64,000 nucleotides of DNA from Anaeramoeba flamelloides (Eukaryota; Metamonada; Anaeramoebidae): NCBI GenBank assembly GCA_027625915.1, contig JANTQA010000015.1:8275001-8339000 (forward strand), in the 5' to 3' direction. The notes beneath the pieces were generated by a model. It did not search any database. It was given only the letters and a program-made list of their open reading frames with translations, and was not told the origin of the DNA. Of this stretch, positions 47,037 through 57,104 are shown one piece after another; within the stretch, counting starts at the first letter, position 1; each line of letters starts with the position of its first letter. The position numbers were made by a program, and so were the translations under genes.

Positions 47037-47560
47037 TAATTTTTGCTGTAAATTTCAAATTGAAGATTAATTAAAAAAAAAATCCCTGCAAACGATAGTA
47101 TAGAAAAGGTGAGATTGTCTGAATCCCAGATTAAATCGTTAGTCATTTATGTTTTGTAATTAACAGAAAAACAATTTTGATAATCAATGGGATTTAAATT
47201 GTTTTTATTGATTTGATAGAAAATAATCTCAATTTTTATATATTTTTTAGTTAATTTATTTTTTCTTTTATTAGTGTGTCTTTTACTTTTTCTGTTCTAT
47301 TGGCTCCGCATAGGTTTACAATTAAAAATTGTATAAAACTTTTTTTTCAGTCTCTCTTTTTTTCCAAAATGATCTAATCTCTATGGCATATGTTTTCAAG
47401 TACAGTGAAATCATAGAATTTATTTCAAAATTTCCCCACTCAAATTCAACATATGACTAATATACAAATTACCGTGTGTGGATAAAGAAAATAAATCATT
47501 TTCTTCACAATTGTTCCTTTTTCTGAATAAGAAAATTTCTTTTTTTTTACATTTAATAAA

Positions 47561-48811
47561 ATGTACAGCACACAACCAAAACAAAAGTCAACTTGCCTGA
47601 GTGTTTCTTGTTTTGAATTTTTAGAAAAAAAATGGCTAATCAAATTTTTTGGTGATAGTTTTACAGAGGAACAAATCGTGTTAATCGATCTTGAAAACGG
47701 GTATAAACATTATAATGAACTAAATTGTATTTTGACAAGAACGCAAAGAGAACTCGTCGCCACCAATCCAACTATTTTTTTAACGATAAAAGAAATCGGT
47801 GGAGAAGTAACAAAAGAAAATGAAAAAGAAAAGGAAAATGAAAATGAAAAAGAAAAAGAAAAAGAAAAGGAAATTTCTTTTTCATTATTTACAGAAAATA
47901 TTCAATTAAAGAAAAAAAAACTCTCACAACAAAGCCACATTGACTCAATTACCGATTTCTATAAGCTAATACTAAAAAACCAAAAATGGGAACAATCAAA
48001 AGAACCGTCGCTTCAAAGGCGACTTGAAAAGAATAGTGCACTTATAGTGAAATATTCACAGCTTTTTAACCAAGTCTCTTGGTTGGCAAACAAAATAAAT
48101 ATCTTAAAAAAAACTACAAAAGATAACAATAAATTTGATTTGGAAAAGCCACAAATAAACCATACGAATTCAATTTATTTCATCGAAAAAGAGGTGGGTC
48201 AAAATGAAAAGATCATCCAAACAAAATTAGAACCAAATAAAAAACTAAAAAAATTAAAAGAAAAAAAAAAAGAAAAAGAAGAAAAAAAAAAGATTCTCAA
48301 TCTTCAAAACCACCAATACTTTACACTATCGGATTCTTGGGATCAAGCATTATCTTCAAATAAGTTCGATTATTATAATAATAATCGCACCATTATCCGC
48401 ACATCAACTTATATTATTAGGAACAAATATTTGAGTGCAGTTGGTTCCCAAGTGATGGTTACCCCGAATATATACAAAATAATGGTGAGGGTTGATAAAC
48501 TCAAATCGAAAAGCCAATCAAATATTGGGATAGTACCCCAAAATTCAAAAAATAATTGTTATAAGGATGGTTGGGTTATGGATTTCGATTGCGATTTTTG
48601 CCAAAAAAATGGCAAATTTAAAAATGTTGGAGTTCAGAAAGTCAAAAAATTCGATGTTATTAAAATAATTCTAAATCTAAGTATCGGTACATTGCACTTT
48701 TATTTGAACAATGATAAAATAAATTATGCCTTCAATAATTTGGATTTAAATCAAGGATATCGGCTAGGTATAGATTTATGGGAAAAGGAAACACAACTTA
48801 CTATTCTTTAA
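47561..48811 (+). CDS. SPRY-like domain protein with novel N-terminal region
   Basis: 416 residues, ATG start. The C-terminal part (about 275-416) has the pattern of a B30.2/SPRY beta-sandwich: TIIRTSTYIIRNK, YKIMVRVDKLKSKSQSNIGI, GWVMDFDCDF, then VKKFDVIKIILNLSIGTLHF, YLNNDKINYAFNNL and GYRLGIDLWEKET. That order (a strand naming the internal variable, a hydrophobic I-N-L-x-x-G-x-L-x-F, N-x-x-x-x-x-A-F, then the closing strand) is characteristic. SPRY modules bind partner peptides, often in ubiquitin ligases, but no RING, SOCS or other catalytic module is visible here. The N-terminal 80 residues are globular-looking and unrecognised. [17 protein letters not shown] run at about 88-103 and a Lys-rich helix near 230-260 link the parts. 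Confidence 0.68.
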   Translation: MYSTQPKQKSTCLSVSCFEFLEKKWLIKFFGDSFTEEQIVLIDLENGYKHYNELNCILTRTQRELVATNPTIFLTIKEIGGEVTKENEKEKENENEKEKEKEKEISFSLFTENIQLKKKKLSQQSHIDSITDFYKLILKNQKWEQSKEPSLQRRLEKNSALIVKYSQLFNQVSWLANKINILKKTTKDNNKFDLEKPQINHTNSIYFIEKEVGQNEKIIQTKLEPNKKLKKLKEKKKEKEEKKKILNLQNHQYFTLSDSWDQALSSNKFDYYNNNRTIIRTSTYIIRNKYLSAVGSQVMVTPNIYKIMVRVDKLKSKSQSNIGIVPQNSKNNCYKDGWVMDFDCDFCQKNGKFKNVGVQKVKKFDVIKIILNLSIGTLHFYLNNDKINYAFNNLDLNQGYRLGIDLWEKETQLTIL

Positions 48812-48988
48812 TTTTAGTTAATTGTGCCTGGAATTAAATAAAATAGAATTTGAATTTGAATGTTTTCGGTTTTAGGTTCTTGTATTTGCGTTGCTTTTTG
48901 TATTACGTTTGTTTTTTTAATTATACTATTGGCTATTTTGAAATCAAAAAAAAAATAATCATAATTGAGAATGATTTTCCCCCAATAA

Positions 48989-49261
48989 CAGCTATTTTAA
49001 AAAAGTGGGGAATTTTTTATATATATTGATACAATTAAAACTTTTTTAAAAAAATCAAGTTTGCAAAAAGTGGAGACTCAAAATTGTTTAATGGGAATTT
49101 TCTTTCCGTCCCAACTCTACCTCAGATTTAAAGGTTGATCCATCACTTTTGTAAAACTAGAAAATTTTTGAAAAAGTTTTTCTCGAAAAAAGGCATTTAC
49201 TTTTTCAACAAAAGAAAACTTCATAAAGTTTTAAAGCGTTCCCACTTTTTTAAAATAGCTA
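48989..49261. mobile_element. Mariner-like MITE, related to the 10550 and 30769 copies
   Basis: Inverted ends CAGCTATTTTAAAAAAGTGG on the left and CCCACTTTTTTAAAATAGCT on the right. The interior has CCAACTCTACCTC, AAAGGTTGATCCATCACTTT and GAAAATTTTTGAAAAAGTTT in the family order. Flanks are not clear enough to fix the target duplication. Confidence 0.65.
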
Positions 49262-50579
49262 TATTGAAATTGGAATTTATTATCGATTAATTGAATAATT
49301 TGATTTTATTTTAAAATCGAAAATAACTGTGAGCTAAAAAATAATTGTTTATTATGAATACAATCAAAAAAAAAAACATTTTTCTACAAAAAACACTTTT
49401 ATTTCTTAACGTGAAAGTTTTTTTTACGATATTAAATCCTCTTAAAATTTGTAGTTACATGCATCACAATGATTAATAAAATGAGAAGATGAAATAAAAG
49501 AATTCATAATTATTATTAACTTTTTTTAAGGTGTTTTTAAATTTTGATAATTGACAAATTTGAAGCAACAATATATCAGAAGAATAAAAAATTGACAACA
49601 ATAAAAAGGTATTTTAATAAAATTTTCAAAATTTCCTAAGAAATACTTATTTTAATATATACCCCAATTCAAAATTTTTAACACACCAAAATTCGTTTTG
49701 TGAAAAGAAAAACTTATTTAATCAATTCACGAAGAAATACCAAATTAGAACCATTCGCTAATTGAAATGTTAACACTTTTTTATAAATTACAATACTCAC
49801 AAAACAAAAAATAAACTATTATCAATACAAATAAATAAAGGGTATGTTAAAAATTTTAAAAAGAGCAAAACTAAAAATACATTGGTAAATTTTTTGAAAT
49901 TCTATTAGGAACATTGATCGATCAAATAGTCAGAGACTACCAATTAATTTGGTTTGAGTTATTCTATTTGGAACAACTCAACTTTAACCTAATATCAATG
50001 GTTGAAAAAATTTTTGATCGGACGAAACTAGTTAGGTAATTCAAAAAATGAATTGAAAACAAATCCTAAAAGATGAAACAAAGATTATCATATTTTCAAA
50101 AATCAAAATTATTTCCTATTTGAATGAAATTTGATTATTGTGATTCCTTGGAACATTTTAACTGTGTGGAAAATTTTGAATTTTAGTTTACATTCCGAAA
50201 AAAATTCTTCTAAAAAAAGAATTGGTCTTTAAAGCAAAAAAATTAAATTTTATTTTGAAAAATAAATAGAGAAATGAACTTTTAATAAGAATTTTGTTTA
50301 ACTGTTTTAATTTAAATGAATGAAATCTGACAATAATATTATATTTCGTTAAATATCTTCTAATTCTATCAGTTATAGTCAGGATATTTGGATTGATTAA
50401 ATAATAATTTGTGTATAGGGTATTTAATATAAGTTTATTCAATTATTTTTCAGATAAAGATTCAATTTTTGATTATAAAGGAATACACTCCAAAATATAT
50501 ATTGGAAATCAGAAACGGTCCAAACACCCAGAAATAATTATGATTTATTCTTGTTTATGTATCCATTAAATAAAAACTT

Positions 50580-50770
50580 ATATGTAGATCCTCTTTTAAA
50601 GTACAAACTTTCAACAGAATTCAAGTTAGAAAAAAAAAATAAAGGATATTATCTGGGAATTTTTTCGAAGCAAATAATTTTTTACTAGAATCTAAATTTC
50701 TGCTTTAATCTGTTTTTTTTTTATGTGCCTTCATTTTTATTCAAAGTTTGTTCCTTTGGAGTTTAGCTTG
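50580..50770. repeat. Worn relative of the 46846 MITE
   Basis: CTTTTAAAGTACAAACTTTC near the left and TATGTGCCTTCATTTTTATT then CAAAGTTTG near the right match the subterminal parts of the 46846 element. The outer ends are lost. Confidence 0.42.
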
Positions 50771-52711
50771 TTTTCAATACAATAATAATGGTTATTTTTA
50801 TAATAATAATAAAGGTAATCACCAAGGTTGCTTTTTACGAAATATGGGTAAGAATCGCAAAAAAAAATAATTATCTGGTTGAAAATCCATTAAGAATTAT
50901 TGATCAGGTAAAGTTCATATATTTTTAACTAATTTTTATATGTTGTTTCGAGTTAAAATGTTCTAATTGTGATTTTTTTTCAATTTTTCTAAATAAATTG
51001 AATCTCGGATACATATAATTAAAAGGTGGATTAATGATGTAAAAATGTAGAAAAGGGTAGAAAATTGTATCTTGGGAATCCCTGAAAAAAATATTTAAAA
51101 TACCACAAATAGCAAATATTTGATCTTTTAAAAACATATCTTAAAACGTAATAATTGATATTTTAATAGTATATTGAAATATAATATTTGTTGTTCGTAA
51201 TATCTTAAAAGGTGAAAGGAATTTTAATTGAAATTTAAAAAACTGGTGAAAAAATAATTTTAATTTTGAAAATTTTTAAATTTAAAGTGCCTGAGAAACT
51301 GATTAATATATTATATTCTAATAATTTAGAAATGTTTTGAATTTTGTATTTATATTTGTAGAATTTACCCTGTAATTTATAATTTATTTGTTTTTTTTTA
51401 TCTCCAATAAAGAGAAAAAAAAAAAATTTCTATTTTATTTTTTTTTTAATCACGTTTCCTTTTTATTTTCCTTTGTTCCTTTATTTACATAATTTTTTTT
51501 ATTTCTTTTCTCTTTTTCTTTCGCATTTTTTTTATTGTCTTTTTTTTATGAAAACCCCCAATGAAAATATCTGGGATCTTCAAAAATACTAATAAATATT
51601 AAAAAAGACTAAGACTAGACAATGTCTTGAGAAATTAAAATAATTATTCGCAGATAAGCTAATCGATAAACCTTCTTTATGTAAATTTTTGATTAATAAA
51701 AAATCTTAATGCTCTTTTCATAAATTATGATCAACTTTTTTAAAAGTTTTTGATTTTATTTTATTTTTAATATTTAAAATATCGGTTTTTTACCTTTAGA
51801 ATTATTTAAATTTTCAGTATTAATAAGATTTAATATTTGGGCGTTATTAGATACCAAAGAGTATATAAATATTTTGTTCAATTTTCAATTTCAAATGGGT
51901 CTTAATTTTTTAAATACTGTTTAGATATGTTATCATTATATTACCCCCAAAATAAAAATAATTTCTCAAACTAATTCCAGAGTAAATATTAAAAGTTGAA
52001 AAAAAAACGAATTTTTTAGTAACTAATCTACATTTTGAGACAAATTTAAAAAAGGTATTTTTACACTTTTAAAGTTTGAATATTGATGATTCAAACTTTA
52101 AATTTATGGTGAACTACCGATTTTTTTCTGAAATCTTGTTTTTTTTTTCGCCAATACAAAGATTATTTTTAATTGATGAGATAAACAAAGATCAGGATTT
52201 TACTAATCGAATTTTTAGAGACTTTGAACCCTGGGGCACTCATGTACTTATGAACAATAACAACATACTTTGATTTTAGACTTCTACTTGAGAAACTCAA
52301 AAACCATAAATTGAAAACAATCTATTGATGGTGGATAAATATTAATTTTATCTAATAAATGATATTATTTCTTTCATTTGAATTATATTTCTTCTTCTTT
52401 TTTTTTATTTGGATAAATTTTCTTTAGTTACTCTTTTCCCCCTAATAAATAAATAAAAAGAATAAATTTTTAAAAAAAAAAAAAAAAAAAAAAATTAATT
52501 TGGTTTGATTGTTTAGAATTTAAACAATACACAGGTGACCTAATTTATTTTCAATGATAAACATTTTTTGTTAAAAAATATAAATATAATATTTTTTAGC
52601 TTAAATTTTATAAGACGAATTTTATTAAGAATCAAAATTGAGTCTAATTTTTAATGAAAATTTAAAAAAAAAAATAAATAAAAAAAAATTCTTGGATGGA
52701 TGTAGGATAAT

Positions 52712-54709
52712 TTAATCAATTTCTTCGATACCAACATCTTCTTCTTGGTCTTGAGCAGATTGTTGTTGTTGTTGTCCACCCATTCCACCCATTCCGCCCA
52801 TTCCGCCCATTCCACCCATTCCACCCATACCTTGTCCGCCCATTCCTTGACCACCTGTCTTTTGGTATAATTCTGTGATGATTGGTGAGCAAACACCTTC
52901 AATTTCTTTTGTTTTGTCGTCATATTCTTCTTTTGTGGCTTCCATGTTGTTATCTAACCATTTGATACCTTCTTCACAAGTTTTGATAATTTTATTTTTG
53001 TTTTCTTCAGAGATTTGGTCTTTGACCTTTTCTTCTGTGACTGTTCTTTTCATTGTATAACAGTATTGTTCCAAACCGTTTCTCGATTCGATTCTTGCTT
53101 TAGCTTCTTCATCTTGTTTTTTGAATTTTTCACTTTCTTTAACCATTCTTTCGATATCGTCTTCGGATAATCGACCTCTTTCATTTTTGATAACAATATT
53201 TTTTTTGTTACCTGTGGTCTTGTCGTGGGCTGTGACATTCATGATACCATTTTGATCGACACTGAAGGTTACTTCAATTTGTGGAACACCTCTTGGTGCG
53301 GGTGGGATGCCTGTCAATTCAAATTTACCCAATAAATTGTTATTGACGGTTCTTGTTCTTTCTCCTTCAAAGACTTGGATCAAGACGCCTGGTTGGTTGT
53401 CTTGATAGGTGGAGAAAATTTTGGATTTGTCGGTTGGGATTGGGGTGTTTCTTGGGATCAGAACAGTCATGATTCCACCAGCGGTTTCAATACCTAAGGA
53501 TAATGGTGCAACATCAACCAAGACGACGTCTTCAACATTTTGATTTTCAACACCAGAGAGAATGGCTCCTTGAACAGCTGCACCGTAGGCAACAGCTTCA
53601 TCTGGATTGATGGCCTTTGATAATTCCTTTCCATTGAAATATTGAGATAATAATTCTTGGATCTTTGGGATTCTTGTAGATCCGCCAACTAAGACAACTT
53701 CGTCAACTTCAGATTTGGAAGCCTTGGCGTCTCTGAGTACCTTGGCAACAGGGTCTAAGGTTGATCTGAATAAGGTTCCGCATAACTCTTCAAATCTGGC
53801 TCTGGAGATGGTTGTTTGGTAGTCATATCCGTCATAAAGAGAGTCAACGGTGATTGTGGCAAATGTGGCATTGGACAATGTCCTTTTTGCTCTTTCGCAT
53901 GATGTTCTTAATCTTCTCATGGATCGGGCACTTTTTCTGATGTCGCCTTTGACTTGTCTGTTTTTTCTTTTGAAATCGTCGATACAAAAGTCAACCATTC
54001 TGTTGTCAAAATCTTCTCCTCCAAGATGAGTATCACCTGCGGTGGCCTTTACTTCAAAGACACCCTCTTCAATTGTCAATAGGGAGACATCAAAGGTACC
54101 ACCGCCGAGATCAAAGACCAAGATATTCTTTTCGCCCATTTCCTTTTTTTTTCCAAACCCGTATGCTAAGGCTGCTGCAGTTGGCTCGTTGATGATTCTT
54201 CTGACATTTAATCCAGAGATGACACCGGCATCCTTTGTGGCGGTTCTTTGAGAATCATTGAAATAAGCTGGGACGGTGATGACTGCTTCTTTGATTTCGT
54301 TACCAATAAAGGCTTCTGCAGTTTCCTTCATTTTACCGAGAACCATTGCGCTAATTTCCTCTGGGGCAAATTGCTTGTTTTCGCCTCTGTATTTGACCTC
54401 AATGTGTGGCTTGTCACCTTCCTTTCGGACAACTTTAAATGGCCACAATTTCATATCGGATTGCACAATCTCGTCAGAAAACTTTCTTCCAATCAATCTC
54501 TTGGCATCAAAGACTGTGTTTTCTGGGTTGTTAGCAACTTGTGTGTATGCTGATTCCCCTACAAGTCTTTCGTTTTCGGTAAAGCCAACATAGGATGGGG
54601 TGGTTCTGTTACCCATGGAGTTTGCAATAATTTCAACTCGATCGTTTTGGAAAACACCTACACACGAGTATGTGGTTCCTAAATCAATTCCAATAATACT
54701 GCTTGTCAT
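52712..54709 (-). CDS. HSP70: Cytosolic HSP70 chaperone
   Basis: 665 residues, ATG start, no intron. The ATPase domain (about 1-385) has [32 protein letters not shown] and [14 protein letters not shown], the three nucleotide-binding signatures. The linker is [10 protein letters not shown]. The substrate domain follows ([32 protein letters not shown]), then a helical lid and a [12 protein letters not shown] repeat. It ends [10 protein letters not shown]. The GGM repeat and a C-terminal EEXD identify the cytosolic/nuclear class, which docks TPR co-chaperones such as HOP and CHIP through that tail. Here the last Val of EEVD is Ile. There is no signal peptide, KDEL or mitochondrial leader. Codons here are much richer in G+C than the flanks, as expected for a highly expressed gene. 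Confidence 0.97.
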   Translation of the reverse strand: MTSSIIGIDLGTTYSCVGVFQNDRVEIIANSMGNRTTPSYVGFTENERLVGESAYTQVANNPENTVFDAKRLIGRKFSDEIVQSDMKLWPFKVVRKEGDKPHIEVKYRGENKQFAPEEISAMVLGKMKETAEAFIGNEIKEAVITVPAYFNDSQRTATKDAGVISGLNVRRIINEPTAAALAYGFGKKKEMGEKNILVFDLGGGTFDVSLLTIEEGVFEVKATAGDTHLGGEDFDNRMVDFCIDDFKRKNRQVKGDIRKSARSMRRLRTSCERAKRTLSNATFATITVDSLYDGYDYQTTISRARFEELCGTLFRSTLDPVAKVLRDAKASKSEVDEVVLVGGSTRIPKIQELLSQYFNGKELSKAINPDEAVAYGAAVQGAILSGVENQNVEDVVLVDVAPLSLGIETAGGIMTVLIPRNTPIPTDKSKIFSTYQDNQPGVLIQVFEGERTRTVNNNLLGKFELTGIPPAPRGVPQIEVTFSVDQNGIMNVTAHDKTTGNKKNIVIKNERGRLSEDDIERMVKESEKFKKQDEEAKARIESRNGLEQYCYTMKRTVTEEKVKDQISEENKNKIIKTCEEGIKWLDNNMEATKEEYDDKTKEIEGVCSPIITELYQKTGGQGMGGQGMGGMGGMGGMGGMGGMGGQQQQQSAQDQEEDVGIEEID

Positions 54710-55007
54710 TCTAAAAGTTTTTTTTTTAAAGAAAGAAATTTAAATAAAGCAAAAAAAAAAAATGAAAGGTTTTTTTTTTTTTTTGACTTTTCAAATATTT
54801 ATTATCAAATCACAAATCCTTAACCAAAATTCCTGAGATTAGAATTGGGTGTTTTTTTGTCATCAACTTCAAATAAGATCTTTGTGCTTTTTTTTTTTTA
54901 GTTTTTTAAAATGTCAAAAAAAAAGTGATGAATCGGATCATTTTGAATTTCGATACCATCAACTCAGTTTGTTTATTCCTTTTGATTCCTTCTCAATTTT
55001 TCCAATA

Positions 55008-55022
55008 TTTTCGAGAAATTCG
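55008..55022. promoter_or_regulatory. Possible heat-shock element
   Basis: TTTTCGAGAAATTCG contains alternating TTC and GAA pentamer halves (TTC-GA-GAA-A-TTC), one base short of ideal spacing at the last unit. It lies about 300 bp upstream of the HSP70 start. It is only suggestive in AT-rich DNA. Confidence 0.2.
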
Positions 55023-55052
55023 TAATCAAATCAAAAACTTTTCTTTTTTGTT

Positions 55053-55440
55053 TCACAATTTTTTCTTCAAATTTTTTTTACTCTTTAAATCGTTAACAAG
55101 ACGAAATAATTGTGAAACATCATATTCGGTGGAAATGGCCAATAAATTAATTTTAAAGTGGTGATAAGATTTTGGAATTGTTGTTTTTGAAGAGTATGAA
55201 ATTGTTAATTGTGTTTTTTTTTGGTATAATTATTGAGGATGTTAAAGATTTATTTTGAGAGTTCCATTGTTCACACACTCCTAATGTTTCATTGAATTTA
55301 ATGTTTATCTCTTTTTTTAAGTAAAACATTATCAAATTGTTTTTATAGGAATCACCATTGAAACACGACCAGTCTAACCCTTTCAAGTTAGAGTTGTTGA
55401 GACAAATGAGTAACTTTCAAATTGATGATAATTTAAGGGA
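55053..55440 (-). pseudogene. Coding relic, possible BTB-domain tail
   Basis: One minus-strand frame reads NNSNLKGLDWSCFNGDS and NETLGVCEQWNSQNKSL. One base over, the next reads FKINLLAISTEYDVSQLFRL then VNDLKSKK before a TGA. The second segment resembles the end of a BTB domain, where a helix of type LL-IS-EY-V--L leads out of the fold. The two parts are in different frames, no splice pair joins them cleanly, and no ATG is obvious. A frameshifted relic upstream of HSP70 is the simplest reading; a missed intron is possible. Confidence 0.3.
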
Positions 55441-55854
55441 CTATGTAACTCTTTTTGAATTCTCTCAAAAAGTTAATTGAGAAATTGTTTTCACAAGGGT
55501 ACAATTAAAACCAGACAATCCCATTCATTTGTCAACCTTAGAGAGATGAGTTATATTTTTAAAAAGAATTCCAATTTTCACAATTTTATTTTCAGAAAGA
55601 TTCTGCTCATTTTTCTATTTATTGATTTTTGGATCATATTTAAAAAAAGAACAATTTGAAAATTATTTTTATTTTGAAGAAATCTGACTTTAAGTAATTT
55701 CTGAGAGGTTGTATGAACAGTCAGTATTAAAATCTTTAGTATTGTTTTAAATAGTTCAATAAACCACAAAACACATATGAATACATGGAAGTTCCTAAAA
55801 AATTGATCTTTTTTTTGGTTTACAATGGATTATTAAATATCTTGAAATTTATTA

Positions 55855-56170
55855 TTTTATTTTGAAGTGAGTAAATTAATTTCCTATTCTAGTCATTAAT
55901 ATTTCCAAAACTCAAAATAATTTTCGAAAATCTTTGATTTTACTTTTTTTATTTGAAGTTCTGGAGAAAAGTTTTATCTTTTATTTTAATTTTAAAAAAA
56001 ATTAAAAAGTCATAAATTTAGATTTTCTTTCTGAGATTAAATTTTAGTTTCTTCTTTAAAAAAAAAAAAAAACAATGTTACGTTTTGTTGGGTTTTCTTT
56101 TTCTTTTCTGAAAATCATAAAATTTAAGGAAAAAAAAAAAACACCCTAGGTACTTGCCAGTACTGTACAA
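55855..56170. repeat. Worn hairpin array
   Basis: It starts with the terminal tract TTTTGAAGTGAGTAAATTAA then TTTCC shared with 31955 and 40010. A degraded A-type stem follows (ATTTCCAAAACTCAAAATAA ... TTTGAAGTTCTGGAGAAAAG). It ends with CCCTAGGTACTTGCCAGTAC then TGTACAAAACTTC, the same trailing motif as the other arrays. Confidence 0.6.
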
Positions 56171-56339
56171 AACTTCACAACACTACCAAAAATATTTTAC
56201 AATAAGAAAAAATCAAAAATATCAACTTGAAACACAACAATATTTAAGTTATCCCTCACCCCAAAAATTCTAAAATTCAGGTCATTTATCAACTTATTAA
56301 ATATATATTACTATACAATCAATGAAAATTCAAATAAAT

Positions 56340-56628
56340 TCTGTTCTTTATATTTAAAATATGAACAAAAGGAAATAATTAAAAATATACATCATTTTTT
56401 ATGGGCATACCCCTTCCTATGAAAAATCATATATTAATATTTGATACAATTAAAAAGAAAACCATTCTTAATGAATTAATTTTAAAACAAGCCCGTTTGG
56501 AATTATTCTCATTAATTAATAAAAGTGAAATCTATGATTTTAAGCTTAAAGTTCTAAAAAGAGATCTAAGTATAAGGGTAACAAAGAATGTAATTGACAC
56601 TTTTTCATTAATAAATAAAAATAAATAA
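56340..56628 (+). repeat. Dispersed repeat piece with open frame, shared with 34420
   Basis: A 75-codon frame starting MGIPLPMKNHILIFDTIKKK is open here but broken in the copy at 34420-34680. The shared order (hairpin array, trailing motif, then this piece) argues that it is part of the repeat rather than a host gene. No family recognised. Confidence 0.45.
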
Positions 56629-57104
56629 GATTTCTTTTTTCAAAAATTGAATTTTGACACGTTATCAATTTTGAATTGGAGTTTACAATTTGATTATTAC
56701 TAATTTCATTTACATAATATTTTTAAAAATAAATTCAAAAATTAAAACTGAATTAAAGATCAAAAAAATAAGGTTAATAATTGTTTATTTAAGTATCCCA
56801 ATAAATAAAAAAATCTTAAATCTGAGACTTTTCAAAGATATTTATTATTACATTTAAAAAAAAAATAAAAAAAAAAAGAACTAGTAACAACACAAAAAGA
56901 TATCACACACTTTTCAAATAAATAAAAGAAAAAAATAACAAAAATAAGAGTATTATTATTGTGGATAAGAATTTATATATAATTATTTTCGAATTTAAAA
57001 TTTTGAATTAAATAAATGTATTTTAAATAATAATGATATAAAAAAATTAAAAAGAAGATTAAAATTAAAAAAAAACAAAACAATAAAAAAATCATCTCGC
57101 AAAA

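Larger units (their letters stand above)
44405..47560. other. Intergenic region between divergent genes
   Basis: It must contain the promoters of the fimbrin-like gene (minus) and the SPRY-like gene (plus). The only recognisable content is the nested repeat pair at 46680-47036. Confidence 0.45.
48812..52711. other. AT-rich intergenic region with repeats
   Basis: Contains the MITE at 48989-49261 and a worn MITE relative near 50580-50770. A 65-codon frame at 52076-52273 (containing FRDFEPWGTHVLMNN) has coding-like composition but no ATG and no recognised family. Confidence 0.42.

Noticed and set aside
52076-52273. 65-codon plus-strand frame with a protein-like C-terminal half
   Set aside because: No ATG and no family. 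The composition is suggestive but not enough to call a gene.
54042-54593. Plus-strand frames of about 70-105 codons opposite HSP70
   Set aside because: Antisense shadows of a codon-biased gene; no independent start context or motif.
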